Made by a program: the position numbers and the translations under genes. From Rutstroemia sp. NJR-2017a BVV2 (lineage: Eukaryota > Ascomycota > Leotiomycetes > Helotiales > Rutstroemiaceae): 64,000 nt of DNA. The notes beneath the pieces are model-generated. The model was not told the origin of the DNA. It worked only from the letters and a program-made list of their open reading frames with translations, and ran no database searches. Location of the stretch: assembly GCA_002946415.1 (NCBI GenBank), contig NJPS01000067.1, forward strand, positions 1,054,001 through 1,118,000. The letters run 5' to 3'. Below, piece by piece: positions 9,770 through 21,956 of this stretch; within the stretch, counting starts at the first letter, position 1; each line of letters begins with the position of its first letter.

Positions 9770-11109
9770 ATGGCTTCCACTGGTTATGATACTGGTATGG
9801 GTATACCTTCATTCCTCGGTCTAGGAATTACCCTTGTCGTCTTATCTGCCGTATTCGCTACTTTGCGCCTAGTAGCAAACATCCAAAGCAAGAGACTTCT
9901 CATCGACGACTGTGAGTTTGACCTTAAAAAGTGGATAGAGCTTGCCATGCTGTTGAGTTGGCTTTCATTTATTGGGTTAACAGGTCTTCTCAGGCGTTCC
10001 ATTCATTGCTGTGGTATTCGTCATTACATATTATGGACTGGCTTATGCAGCCGTCAACGGTGAGTAAACATTCCAGGCCACTTTCACTGCAAATGCGGAT
10101 TGAGATAGTCTACCAAGTACCCTCAGAATACTAACCCAACTGTGCAGCACTTCTGGATCCTACGTCTTCCTTAATCTTCGAGCTCAATGTAAGAACTAAA
10201 ATTCCATTCTTGCCAGTTCTCTGATAACTTACGGGAGCTAATTCGTTGACTATATGTAGCTTGCAACGGCCATTGACTTTATCGCCGGATTTGCGATGTG
10301 GAGTTCTAAAATTCCTATTCTTTTACTCTATGTTCGCCTTTTTGGAATTAAGACCTGGTTGCGGATAGCATCCTATATAACACTTGCAACGACGGCTGCT
10401 TTGTTTCTGTCAGGCATGATCGTAGTTGGTGTTACATGCACTCCACATGGTACTTTGAGTGCCACGTTTCTCTTAACATGCACCACTAGAAGTTCGCAAA
10501 TGGGTGTTTTCATTGGAACGACAGCAGTCGTCGCTGATGTTATCATATTACTTCTCCCGCTTCCAGTGATATACCATCTACGACTCCCAACTCATAGGAA
10601 AGTTGGACTATTCCTTGTCTTCTTGACAGGTGCCTTGTAAGTTTTGCTGGAGACATGATGATCACCGACTGATAGTTGCAAATAGCGGAATTGCGGCGAG
10701 CGCTGTATCTCTGGCATACAAATGGCGCTCTTTGAAAGGAACTTCAGCAAACCTAACCGCGGCCATATTTTGCACGCAAGTCAACCTTTCAATTGCTGAA
10801 TTGCACAGAAACCAGGTTAACAATAATTATAGGCTTCTAGAATCATGCATAGCCATCATGGTTGGCTGCGTACCGGCTACCTACTCGCTGTGGTCTAATT
10901 TCATTGTCAAATTATCCTTGTACTCGAAGATCAGATCGAATTTCTCCAGCTACACTCGATCTGATAGATATGCCAAAAATTCTTCTTCTGGAAGAGGTAT
11001 TAATCACGCAAATCATGACGAAGCGACCCCTGGAATCTCATCCGAATACATTGTACTCGGTGACGCAAACTCAACCAAAGCCTTTGTGGCGGCTCGCAGC
11101 GGGCCTTAG
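9770..11109 (+). CDS. Rhodopsin-domain/PTH11-type integral membrane protein
   Basis: Exons 9770-9911, 9994-10059, 10148-10188, 10260-10636 and 10686-11109 join in phase to give 349 aa. Donors are mostly GTGAGT or GTAAG; introns are 49-88 bp. The layout is that of the fungal rhodopsin-like (PTH11-related) seven-helix family: a first helix (about residues 12-31), the RLLIDD motif before helix 2, then MWSSKIPILLLYVRLFG, later helices with VADVIILLLPLPVIYHL, and a polar Ser-rich cytoplasmic tail. No N-terminal CFEM domain is present. Family members are proposed G-protein-coupled receptors or sensors at the plasma membrane; function here is unproven. It shares a divergent promoter with the P450. 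The final exon could hide a further short intron near 10780-10837, where the encoded segment departs from the family. Confidence 0.8.
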
Positions 11110-12551
11110 ACTGAACATTTTTTGCTTCCGAATCGAAAATATTTCAGTCGATCATATATTAGCTCTCGATGAGTTTCAATTGCGAGGGTTCTTCTCCCCG
11201 AGTTGTGAGACGGAGTCGTGTTTTCAGTGTCCGATCGAGTGGTTTGCATTTGGAGGCGAGTTATGTGTTTAATGCCAAGAATACATTCTGGCATCTGCCT
11301 TGCATGTGAAGTTTCTATCAGTATGGGAATGCAGTCTATGTTGGTAGTTGTGTTAGTTTGGTCTAGGTTTATGTTACAACATTGTTGCCTTTCGGTCTTC
11401 CTGTTTTTGTTGACCTGTCTGCAGCCAACAGTTCTTCAATATGTTTTACATGCAGGTCAATCGGTGACTTCTAGTCTAATGAAATGCATGCTTGATACGA
11501 CTTGAAGTATAAGATTTCAGTAAGACACGTAAGGGGCACAGCTAACATTTGGAACTTTGTACTCATTCTTCAGCGGCGGATTGATACGCGGCGCGGACCG
11601 TCGACCAAGTGAGGGCAAACGTCATACTAATCGTGACCCGACAGTATGGAACCGAGTCTCGGTCTTACCAGTCGAGTTTCTCCAACAGTTCGCTTCCGGA
11701 GCGTCTGTCCTAAAACTATTGTACCCGCATGCTCCCCCTACCCCGCCCCCCCAACAACACTACAATTTTCTCAAGCCAAGATTGCACACTGTCCATTCGT
11801 TCATTTGCCGTACGATACAAAGTATCGTAAGGCCCAATGAATTCATTTATCGTCACATTGATTTTGCTGTGCCTCTGAGATGGTCTGATCTCTTTGTTGC
11901 GAGCAGGATTATCGAAGCGGCTTTAACCCCTTGTCCGTAGATAATCCTTGGGTTACACTTACATGAGTTATCTCCGGAACAGTCTGATGTATCCTAGTGG
12001 ATAATCTGTGACACAGTGGGTTCTGTCATGCACGATACGCACAGCCTGTCACCAACACACAATCTTCTAAAGCTCGGGCACGGACAGCCCGACTCTTCTG
12101 TGCTTACAATATGCCCATCAGATCAGGATAGTTAGGCGACGCCGGTCGCTTTCAGGAATCAATGTGTTGGATGCCGAACAGAGTCAACGCACGATTCATT
12201 AGTTTCAAGGAGTTATTGTTCAAAATCTGGCAATATGCATATTTGCTGCTCCATTCGATGAAAATGGGGTCGGAGAAGTGATCCGTAAAGGAAGGCGCGT
12301 GGGGTTACGTCGGCGTTTGAATGCGTTTGAATGAAGATCATTCGAAATGGCGCGAGAGTATTCGTTTTTCTACCTCCTTCCACCAAGCTCGAGAATCTGG
12401 TGTGTGGACATTCTATTGACAATTTGGCACTGTAGGAGAAGTGTTTGCAGAGTAAGAATTTACCGAGACAAACCAGCTCTCTCTTGCGTCGTTGCTCACT
12501 TCGTCACCTAACTTTATCTCTGCCACGATAATTAACGACACTGGCAAGAGA
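11110..12551. other. Intergenic gap, no gene seen
   Basis: 1.4 kb without a supportable gene. A 127-codon frame (11557-11940) is interrupted by a C-rich run near 11733-11755 and has no family features. A small perfect hairpin with 6-bp arms (TCGGGC/GCCCGA) lies near 12073-12091. The right end should hold the promoter of the second P450. Confidence 0.5.
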
Positions 12552-14411
12552 ATGAAAATGGAGCTGTTTACTCTACTTCATGCAACGGCATTGTTATCCA
12601 CTATAGCACTTCTTTGTTATTTTAGTGGTGCATATTCCTCCAAAGATGAGTCGGATTTCCTCACTTCCCAGGCCGTAGTTGGTCTCCGTGTCGAGTGGTT
12701 TGCTTGGGTGCGAGCTACTTTTCGGTCACTCTTTGACACTCAGAAATGGGTATTTGAAGGATATTCTAAGGTAAAATCTATCCCTCTCTTCTATCTTATA
12801 CACCCACACTCAATATTTCTTCCTTGAGCTCAATACTAACAGTGTTTGTAGTACTCAAAATCCAATATACCTTTTGTCGTACCTAGCATCGATCGTGGCC
12901 CCACAGTGGTGATTCCACCACGACAAATTAAAAAGATATATGGCCTTCCAGAGAACGTCCTTGATGTTTATATGACACAAAATGAGACTCTTCAAACAAA
13001 ATGGACTGTTTGGGACGAAGAGGTCTGGGTGAACAATTTTCAGATAAAGGTCATCCGTCACCAGATGACACGGAATCTGGATCATTTGGCACCCCTTATT
13101 GCGACGGAACTTGAGATAGGGTTCGATCAATGGTGGGGCACCGATACCAAAGAATGGAAAGAAATTCAAGTATGGGATTCGTGTTTGAAGTTAATTGCAG
13201 GAGCTGGGAACGGGGCATTCTGTGGAGCTCCTCTATGTATGCTCCATATCGGCAGAGGTTATTCGATTAGTATGCTAATTCATACTTTCATATAGGTCGA
13301 GATAAGCGCTTCTTGAACCGCCTTCGAGATCATGCTATGAGCATTATCTCTGGCGCCATACTCATAAATTGCTCACCCAAGATATTCAAGCCAGTCACTG
13401 GTATCTTAGTTGCATGGACCTGTGACTATTTTCTTCGAAGAACCCTGAAGATATGCCTTCCTTATGTGAAAGAGCGACTGGATCATACAGCGCAACTGAA
13501 GGAGGATTCTAGTTATTGTTGGACCCCCCCGGTAAACATTGCCCTCTTTTGTCTGCGCCTTATTGGATAAGGGACTGACCATCGATCATATACAGAAAGA
13601 CGCTCTTCAGTGGATAATAGATGAGTGCTATGCCACCAAGGATCTCACGCAATTGAACCCCAAACGTGTCGCCCACCGCCTGCTTCTACTCAACGATGTA
13701 TCTTTACATTCAACGAGCTTTACCATACAAAATGTACTTCTAGACCTCTTCAGTCACGATCCCTCGAGCGGTGTCGTGGAAGCCTTACGAGAGCAATGCG
13801 AACGCGTCCTGGGAGAAGCCGGAGGATCCTGGACACGAGATGCAGTTAGCAAGCTCACGCTTGTAGACTCGACAATCCGAGAATCAATGAGACTCTCTCC
13901 GTTCGCAACTATTGGGCTACCTAGAACCGTGAAACACCCGGATGGTATATTACTCGAAAACTGTAGTAAACCAGTCCCTCGTGGCACTGTTCTCTCTGTC
14001 CCTATGGAGCCTATTCACTATGATGATGCCATCTACACAGACGCTCGCCGTTTCAATCCATTCCGCTTCGCACAGCCCGATGCTTTGCAAAACATCATGA
14101 ACAGCTTTAACTCAGAGGCCAACTCTAAAACAGGAGCCACAGGAAAAGAAAAAAGCGAGAATAAGAATGAGATCAAATCAACTGTCACTCTTGATGATGC
14201 ATTTCTCGGCTTTGGTTTCGGCAGATATGCTTGTCCTGGGCGGTTCTTTGCCCTGAATGAGATGAAAATCTTTCTTGCGCATACTCTGTTGAATTACGAC
14301 GTTGAGCACCTCAAAGTCAGACCAGAGCATAATAACATAATCTCACTGAAAATGCCATCGGACAAGGGTAGAATACGGGTCCGTAGACGGCGAGGGCCAC
14401 ACGTGAATTGA
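12552..14411 (+). CDS. Cytochrome P450 monooxygenase (4 exons)
   Basis: Exons 12552-12770, 12852-13236, 13296-13531 and 13596-14411 give 551 aa in phase. Introns are 81, 59 and 64 bp, the first with a perfect TACTAAC branch. The start is the ATG at 12552 (MKMELFTLL), directly before a hydrophobic anchor. The K-helix is STIRESMR, the PERF-like segment DARRFNPFRF, and the heme loop FGFGRYACPGRFFA. The I-helix reads LNDVSLHSTSFT, again with His where many P450s have an acid, as in the neighbouring P450. A polar Lys/Glu/Asn-rich insert of about 25 residues precedes the heme loop. It should be an ER-anchored monooxygenase working with the other cluster enzymes; substrate unknown. Confidence 0.92.
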
Positions 14412-15052
14412 AGTATTGGCTTTCTTCAATGCTTTGACCAATATTTTCATATGACATGCAGATAGATAACCGTGTTTGGCGGTAATTTTCGGACTCTACC
14501 AACCGCCAACAGTGTGTGTGAGGCCCCTGATGCAGTATTTATACACGGTTGTAACCTACCATTTTTGGGCATATTTGTTCATCAGCGCCGGTATTAAACA
14601 GACCCATGGAAAGTGGAATGAATTAGAACGCACAAGTAGTTATTTCCCTCATCGAGTAATATTTTGTATAAATATTCGGATGTTCAGAATAGATGTTCTT
14701 GGGCTCAAAATATCCCAGTTACATATCTCTGACCCTGCAAAACATTTGGGTTTTAGGTGCATATGCTGACTAAAACGGTTGAAGAGCAGGGGCGGAGTTG
14801 ATTCATATGCACCTGCACGGCACCTTACAGTACCTGCAAAATGAAAATAATCCCACACACCATATATCAATTCTTTCTTTTTAATATTAGGTTACAGTGT
14901 GATATCCCCCACCCCTCACCATTTGCATTTTGTCTTTTGCTCATTAACCTTACTTTTCTTCGCCTACGTCTCTCTCTTCCTTCTTTTCGACTCTCACAGT
15001 TCCCTTTCTTTGCACGCTACTATCTCGCTTTACTCGTCCATCTGCACGTTTT
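14412..15052. other. Intergenic region, 3' UTR of P450 and MFS promoter
   Basis: No gene is supportable. The last 150 bases before the MFS start are C/T-rich, with repeated CTTTC/TCTCTC tracts, as is common in fungal core promoters and 5' UTRs. Confidence 0.5.
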
Positions 15053-16803
15053 ATGAAAATGGCTGAAAATGCAGTTTCCGATCCAAATGCCCCGAAGGAA
15101 CTCTCTGCTCCTTTACCGCCACGCGCAGCACCAGCCCACACGTTTAGATTCTGGGGAACATTCGTCGCTCTCTGTCTTCTCTCCTTTATTTCTGCCCTCG
15201 ATGTTGCTATCATCACCACTGCTCTTCCCACCATCACTGCCGAAATCGGTGGCGCCAAAGAGTATACCTGGATTGCCAACTCCTTCGTCCTCGCATCTTC
15301 TGTGTTTCAACCGCTTTTCGGTCAACTAGCAAACCTTTTTGGACGTCGTAAGCCGCTTATTGTATCGACCATGTTGTTCGCATTAGGTAGTGGGATCGGA
15401 GGTGGGGCTACTAATCCCAGTATGCTTATTGCTGGTCGAACAATCCAGGGCGTTGGTGCTGGCGGCATTTATGTTCTGCTTGATATTGTCTGTTGTGATC
15501 TCGTCAGCCTTAAGGAGCGGGGAAAATACCTGGGTCTGATGTTTTCCTGGTCTGGTGTTGCGGCGGCTTTAGGTCCTGTCGTGGGTGGTGCTCTTGCACA
15601 AGCTAACTGGCGTTGGATCTTCTATCTCAATATCCCAATTTGTGGTGCAGCACTTGCAGCTATTCTCTTATTCATGCGTGTAAAAGATGGCGGGTCCACT
15701 GTCAATAATGGCCAGAAGTCTAAGTTCCTTCAGTTGGATTATCTTGGAAACCTCATCTTCATTCCCAGCATAATTTCTGTCCTTCTCGGTTTGGTTATGG
15801 GCGGTATCGAGTATCCATGGTCTTCCTGGCATGTCATACTGCCTCTCGTTCTGGGTATACTTGGCTGGATTGCCTTCCATATCCAGCAACATTTCAGCAG
15901 CAATCCCAGGTGAGTGTTCCTTCAATAACCTCAATACAGTTCTATTTGAGTACGACTAACTGCTAAATCCACGTTAGCGTGCCTACCCGTCTTTTCAGCA
16001 ATCGTACTTCTGCAGCCGCATTCGTCCTTACTTTCCTTTCATCGGTCCTTGTTCAAGCCATTTCATACTTTCTTCCTATATACTTCCAAGCTGTTCTAGG
16101 CACTACAGTCTTTCACTCCGGCGTTAATTTCCTCCCATTTGCTATCGGTACTCTTGTATTTGCCACTATGTCCGGTATACTCCTCAGCAAGCTTGGTGCT
16201 TATCGACCCCTTCACGCAACAGCCTTTGCACTATCAGCTGTTGGTTTCGGTCTTTTCACTCTCCTAGATGAAAGCACATCGAAAGTCGCTTGGGCTTTCT
16301 TTCAATTGATTGCGAGCGCTGGCTCAGGCATGATTCTTTCCATTCTGCTCCCTGCAATCATGGCTGGCCTTCCTGAATCTGATGTCGCCTCGGCATCGGC
16401 AGCCTACAGTTTTGTTCGGACGTTCGGATACATATGGGGTGTTACGATTGCTTCCATCATTTTCAACTCCGAATTCAACAAGCATCTGTCCAGTATATCT
16501 TCTTCAACGCTGCAGAAGGAGCTAGAAGATGGTGCCGCATACTCTTTCGCTAGTCATGTTCATGAGGTGCGAGGGCAATACGATGCCAGCGTGTGGAGTG
16601 AAGTGGTACAGGTCTATGTGACGAGTTTGAGGACGATCTGGTGGGTTGGATTGGCTTTCAGTCTGGTTGGGTTCTTTGCTGTTGGGGCGGAGAGAGGCTT
16701 GGAGTTGAGGAAAGAGCTGGAAACAGAGTACGGTATTGATGAGGAGAAGAAAACTACTACGAAAGACAATGGTGGAACTGTTGAGGCGCTTGAACTGAGT
16801 TAA
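15053..16803 (+). CDS. MFS multidrug/metabolite exporter, DHA2 (14-TM) type
   Basis: Two exons, 15053-15909 and 15978-16803 (68-bp intron, GTGAGT donor), encode 560 aa. After a polar Pro-rich N-terminus comes TM1 with LDVAIITTALPTI, the motif A region GQLANLFGRRKPL, and motif C in TM5 (SGVAAALGPVVGGALAQ), then NWRWIFYLNIP, all hallmarks of the DHA2 drug:H+ antiporter family. Membrane segments are spread over the whole length, consistent with 14 TMs. The C-terminus is a short Glu/Lys/Thr-rich cytoplasmic tail. It is a plasma-membrane proton antiporter that probably exports the product of, or gives self-protection to, the adjacent P450/oxidoreductase set. A general drug exporter unrelated to the neighbours is the alternative. 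Confidence 0.93.
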
Positions 16804-17665
16804 TAATTTCGTGTTGGTAGAAGTCACGACGGGTCATCGTCTGTATCAAAAAAGTGAAAACTATTCCTGGGGTACACCTCTTCCGTTTCTGCACCTGCTC
16901 TCTCCTCATAAACACTCACCAGAAGTGTGGTCACGAGGTATAACCCCAAACTGCACACTGCTATTTGCTGAAGGATACTTCCCACGAATGGTTAGAGTCA
17001 TTTAATCTGAATACCTTCTTCATTTCCTCCAAGAGAATCATGGAGGAACGAAGTTGCCACCTAGGTTCTAAATTAGCTCTATCGCGTTTTCGGTCTTTAA
17101 AGATGAAGGCTTGGAGAGCGCGTGCATGTTGACAAGGTGTAATGAGACGTATACGTTATTCCCTATCGGAGATTGACTGACTGACTGAATGAATGTAGGA
17201 CTGATTTACCGACTGACTGCAAGGCACTCTTTGCTTTCCATGTATTTGAACCCATTTTCGTTATCTCGGATTAAATCCACGCTGGACCACGCAAGTCTAG
17301 TTGCAATTGAACATCTTCGTCGATTGTTCAGCCTCCGCACAGCCATTACTCAGCCTCTCCTGGTTTTTATAGGCGAAGCATCTTAGAGTTATGGTAATTA
17401 GACTCAAACCCTCCCTTGTTAATTTTATCGCAATCCCTGATGGATGTTCTGTGAAAACGCCTGACGATGACGAAGATGTTGGTGGCGTCTACATAGCTGC
17501 GCTAGCGTGAAACCCCTATTGATTGAGGTATACCAAATGAGTACCAGTTACAAGGAATTCGTCCAGCCTCAATAATATTATTTAGATAAATTTAAAGTTG
17601 CTTCACCTATGTTAAGATTTTTTTCCAATAATTGTATCGTCGTTTATTCTTATCAAATTATCAAT
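16804..17665. other. Intergenic gap with small GACT microsatellite
   Basis: No gene is supportable. A short ATTGACTGACTGACTGAATG run lies at 17172-17191, and another GACTGACTG occurs near 17210. The sequence becomes AT-rich near 17575-17620, before the HET gene. Confidence 0.5.
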
Positions 17666-20041
17666 ATGATTTGTCACGCCTGTCAGAATATTCACTTCAA
17701 GCTACCCCAGGAATTGACGAGGGAAGAGAAAGAAGCCCTCATCGTCTATTACGATGCCTGGCCGATGGATGCCGATGATACTTATGATTACGACGAAAAG
17801 AAACTGTCTGATAATGATATCGATGAATTATTGGACCTAGATTTTGGCTACCACGACCTGTATTATTTTCATCATCCTAATTGGAAATCATTACGGGAAG
17901 CAGCAGAAAATGGTTGTGATTTCTGCTACCAAGTTGAAAAACTACTCGAAGAACTAATCTATGTTGAGGATGAGGCGTTGAAAATCTATCTAACTTTTAA
18001 ACCGCATTTTATGCAATCAGTCAAAAGTGGTGGAAGAGAGCAGGAATATCAAGGAGCTCTCGGTGTACACCTTGGCTATAGGACTTACAGCCATCTGAGA
18101 GTGAGGGACAAACATGGTAGGTAGTCAAGATGGTGCAGTAACCCTTTAAATTCGGTCTTCAAACTTACACCTACTCTAATAGATCTCGATCACTCCACAT
18201 TCATTGGCCAGCATTATGATGGTAATTTAACCACTGGATCTGCTACCAATCTTGACTTAGCAGCCAAGTGGCTGGAGGATTGCACGAAGAACCATACGCA
18301 CTGTTCTGAAAAACCTCAGAAGAAGACGCCACTCCCCCTCAGAGTTTTGGATCTCGGTAACACAGCCAACTCAGAAAAGATATGTCTATCCGTGGGCGAG
18401 AAGGGTAAAGAGCGGTTCGGATCCTACGTAGCGCTTTCCTACTGCTGGGGTACAGGTACTACTAAAGCCCCTCTATACTGTACAACGGCGGAAAATATCG
18501 AAAGCTTCAAGAGTGGTGTCGATATTCATACTCTCCCAAAAACCTTTATCGACTCGATCCTTCTATGCAGACATTTGGGTATCAACTATATCTGGATCGA
18601 CGCGATGTGTATCATTCAAGGCGACGCCGACGATTGGAATGAGCAAGCGCCTCAAATGGGCGACATTTATTCAAACGCTATTTTCACCATCGCTGCCGCC
18701 ACTGGGGATACCAGCCAGTCCGGTTTGTTTGTTGATCGAGATCCAAGACCCAATTACCCTGCTACGCTGAAATGTCAGTATACGACCAAGGATGGCCTAA
18801 CTACTTCGGCGACATTTCTTACGTGTACAGACTTCGTACAGGAGAAATGGGGGCATTTGGATACACGTGGTTGGACTTTCCAGGAGCACTATTTACCTAC
18901 TAGGACTTTGAGATTTTCTCAATTTGGAATGTATTGGACCTGCTCTTCCATCAACGCCTCCGAAGCGATGCCTATGGGTATAAAGCCCTCCAATAACAAG
19001 TCGGACTACGATAATTATATAAGGAAAAATAAAAAAATCATTCCTACAGATTGGGAAGATAGGAGACGACGGTATTCATGGTGGTATCAAGCGATGACGA
19101 CGTATAGTGATCGGACTTTCACAAAGGAATCTGACAGGCTTATCGCGCTGTCCGGATTAGCAGCAAACTTTCAGGAATCCCGCGATGACTTCGCATATGG
19201 GCTATGGAAATCAGACATAGCTCATGGATTAGCATGGAGACTTTATCATGGAGAGCCAGAAGAGGAAGAAGTCACCAAAAGTCCCCACTTGCCATCATCA
19301 TCACTACCTTCATGGTCATGGTCATCAAAAGCCGGCATGCTCATCGCGTATGATAAGGGGACGCCAAAAATGTGGATGGATATGGACAGCTCAATCAAAG
19401 ATTACAGCATGTGTAAACCTAGTCAACGTCATACATTTATCGAGGTGCTGAATGAGGGCTCTAAGAAGCCTAACCAGTCAGCTCCAGCTACAGGATCGTA
19501 CGATCCAAATGCAACCAAATCATTAATGGTTCGAGGTTTATTGGCAAAGGTTCGATTCGAATCCTGTGAAGAACTGAAATCCCCGGACAGTGGTGGCTTT
19601 TTTCTGGCATCTATGCCTATGCGATACTGGCCGCCAGGTCACCACAAAAGGGTCAAAGGCATCGCGTTCTTTGATTCTGATGAGCAGGCTTTTCGGGGCG
19701 ATGATTTGTATATTTTGCCGCTTTTCATAGAGCTAGGTTCAGGGTCTGTAAAGCGCGATACACAAAAAGATCGAAAAGAATTTTGTGATGATATGGATGA
19801 TGCTGAGATAGCATCTCTGCAGAGTCTTCTTCTGGAAAAAGGATTCGGCATGCTGCCCGAAAAGACGTGGTGTGTTGGTTCTACGCTTTGCTGCAGTTTG
19901 AAAGAGGACGAAATATTGTGTTGCCTAATACTGAAGAAGGTTGATGAAGAAGAAACGAAGTTTCGAAGACTTGGGTACGTAAAAGTATGGGATGGAAAAC
20001 TTGTTGAGAACGAGTCGCCTATAGTCCTTACGCTTATATAA
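17666..20041 (+). CDS. HET-domain protein (intact)
   Basis: Exons 17666-18116 and 18183-20041 (66-bp intron, GTAGGT donor) give 769 aa. The start MICHACQNIHF begins a Cys-containing N-terminal region (CHAC, then CDFC near residue 90), common ahead of HET domains. The HET domain runs from about residue 230 to 380, with YVALSYCWG, YIWIDAMCIIQGD, QMGDIYSNA and AAATGDTSQSGLF; the following RGWTFQEHYLPTR matches the usual third block. Such proteins act in vegetative incompatibility or in nucleotide-binding-receptor signalling that triggers cell death; no NACHT or repeat domain is fused here. The gene is complete, unlike the HET gene at the left edge. The long C-terminal half is a typical uncharacterised HET-protein tail. 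Confidence 0.93.
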
Positions 20042-20684
20042 AAGAAGAGCGATACTACACAGATATGACTCAGACTATATTAAAATAGTAAAAAACTTCC
20101 CGTCTTCAGAAAATGCTCAGGTGTGAAAACGGCGACAACAGAAATGCTGAGAATGGGGGCGAAGGAGGCGAGTGTTTTGAGAGAAGGGTGTGACTCTAAG
20201 ACTGAGAGAGATGCTAAGAGACGGCTTATAGAACAATCATAAGTGCACTAATACCTGCAATTACTTAAAATTTTGAAATCCAGTAGTACCAATTCTTTGG
20301 AAGTTATAAAATTTGATTGTTCAAACCTCACTTGAGGTCCAGGATGCAAAATCGATGAGCAGTTTTTGCAGCAAACAGTGACAGGAAAAGAAGCAAACGT
20401 ATGAACATGGACTGAATCTGCCTTGCTCGCATACTTAGTGAAAGTAAAATTCGTATCTACTGCAGAACAAACTTCGCATATATCCCAAATATCAAGAAAT
20501 CAAAAAGTTGATATATATGTCGTTGGTGCACGGGAACGCGCACTACGACATATGCCACTTGCTGCCCATTTAATAAGGCACCAATCTCATCCCAACGACC
20601 GAGGTATCATGAAGCTTGTCAAGTTCTGTTGACCTCATGTTCACGAAATACTGTCGGGACAGCACCGCGCAATAACCACACAAG
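20042..20684. other. Intergenic gap, no gene seen
   Basis: AT-rich 3' UTR of the HET gene, then the promoter of the thioesterase-like gene. One 69-codon frame (20423-20632) has no recognisable content. This gap marks the change from accessory to conserved genes. Confidence 0.5.
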
Positions 20685-21644
20685 ATGAAGCCTCGGATAC
20701 CAATTCGGATCTTCCAGATCTCCAGAAGTGCTTTGCGCCCGGTATCCGGCACATCGCTAAGATGCCATCGTTCGGCTCAACTAAATACTCCTCGAATATA
20801 CTCCTCTCTGTTCAATCACACCCGTCCATATTCAACGCAACCACCAAGCCCTAATATCAACAATGAACCCACACCAATTCCAACACATACCCCCCAACAC
20901 CGGGACCTCCGCTCTCAATTCGCATCTCCACCAGCCCCTCAATTCCAACAACCCATCCCGAAACAAAAACGTTCCCTCCGCCCCGCCATCTACGCCTCCC
21001 TCTTCCTCCTCATCGGTCTCACAGCCGGCCAATACATCTCCCTCATCATATCTCCGCCGCCTCTCCCCGAGCCAAACACCGCCACTGACGACCTTATGAC
21101 AACCTTCCTCCACGACCAAGCCTCCAAGATCCCGCTTGTGCAATCCCTAACCTCTGATCCGACCTGGGAATCCTGGGACGCCTATTCCGTCTTCACGCCC
21201 AACGAGCGTCTCCATCGCTTGACCACTGGTCCCCTCGGCGGAACGCGCGGTCTCGGCGGATATCAAAGGATCTTCCATAACCCCTCCACTGGAGAATTCA
21301 TCTCCGTGGTGTATTTCGGTGGCGCATTGGCTGGTTGGCCAGGAGTTACGCATGGGGGACTGATAGCGACGATTTTGGATGAGTCGTTGGGACGGTGCGC
21401 GATACGGCAGTTGGGTGCTGGTACCGGAGTTACTGCGACGCTGGAGTTGAAGTATTTGAAGCCGAGCGTAACGAATGCGTTTTACGTGGTGCGGTGTGTG
21501 CCAGTTTTGGAAGGGGCGAGTGAGAGGAAAAGGTGGGTGGAGGGCAGGCTAGAGACCTTGGAGGGGAGAGTTTGTGTGGAAGGGAGAGGGCTGTTTGTTG
21601 TGCCGAAGGGGTATCAGACGAGGGAGATTACTGGTGGATTTTAA
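20685..21644 (+). CDS. Membrane-anchored hotdog-fold (4HBT) thioesterase-like protein
   Basis: A single-exon gene of 319 aa. The N-terminus is basic and Ser/Arg-rich with no acidic residue in the first 25, which fits a mitochondrial presequence. A Pro/Gln-rich linker and one membrane segment (about residues 103-122) follow. The C-terminal half is a hotdog domain with the characteristic THGGLIATILDESLGRCA helix followed by an LELKYLKP strand. Fungal relatives are mitochondrial inner-membrane PaaI-type thioesterase-family proteins, thought to hydrolyse acyl-CoA. The catalytic role here is inferred from fold only. The gene has strong C bias in its first half and G bias in its second half. Confidence 0.88.
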   Translation: MKPRIPIRIFQISRSALRPVSGTSLRCHRSAQLNTPRIYSSLFNHTRPYSTQPPSPNINNEPTPIPTHTPQHRDLRSQFASPPAPQFQQPIPKQKRSLRPAIYASLFLLIGLTAGQYISLIISPPPLPEPNTATDDLMTTFLHDQASKIPLVQSLTSDPTWESWDAYSVFTPNERLHRLTTGPLGGTRGLGGYQRIFHNPSTGEFISVVYFGGALAGWPGVTHGGLIATILDESLGRCAIRQLGAGTGVTATLELKYLKPSVTNAFYVVRCVPVLEGASERKRWVEGRLETLEGRVCVEGRGLFVVPKGYQTREITGGF

Positions 21645-21956
21645 AGGACACGGAGAATATATTGATATGAGAGATGAACAAAAGTCTATACGGACGTATT
21701 GTACATATTAGCAGCGGTCTAAGCACCAACACCCGGCTAGGAGAAGGAACGTGTTCATTTCCCGGCTCTCTTTCTATATGGAAGTGACTATCAGTCTCAT
21801 GCTATCTCATCCTTGTAGGAAATGGGCCTCCTCGGGTAACTCGCAAGACGGCTGCTACCAGAACAATTTTATCTTCCTAGCCACCAATAAGAAGCGGCAC
21901 GATCACCCCTCGCATCTCCACTAAGCTCCCAACTTTTCAGCGCAACAGCACCAAAC
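21645..21956. other. Convergent 3' region
   Basis: 312 bp between two convergent stop codons. Nothing beyond likely 3' UTRs is visible. Confidence 0.5.

Noticed and set aside
10779..10837. Extra intron in the last exon of the rhodopsin-type protein
   Set aside because: A GTCAAC donor with a TTATAG acceptor is possible, but the phases do not fit the following conserved helix, so the frame was left continuous.
11557..11940. 127-codon plus frame
   Set aside because: No family features; it crosses a C-rich low-complexity run and has no spliced partner.
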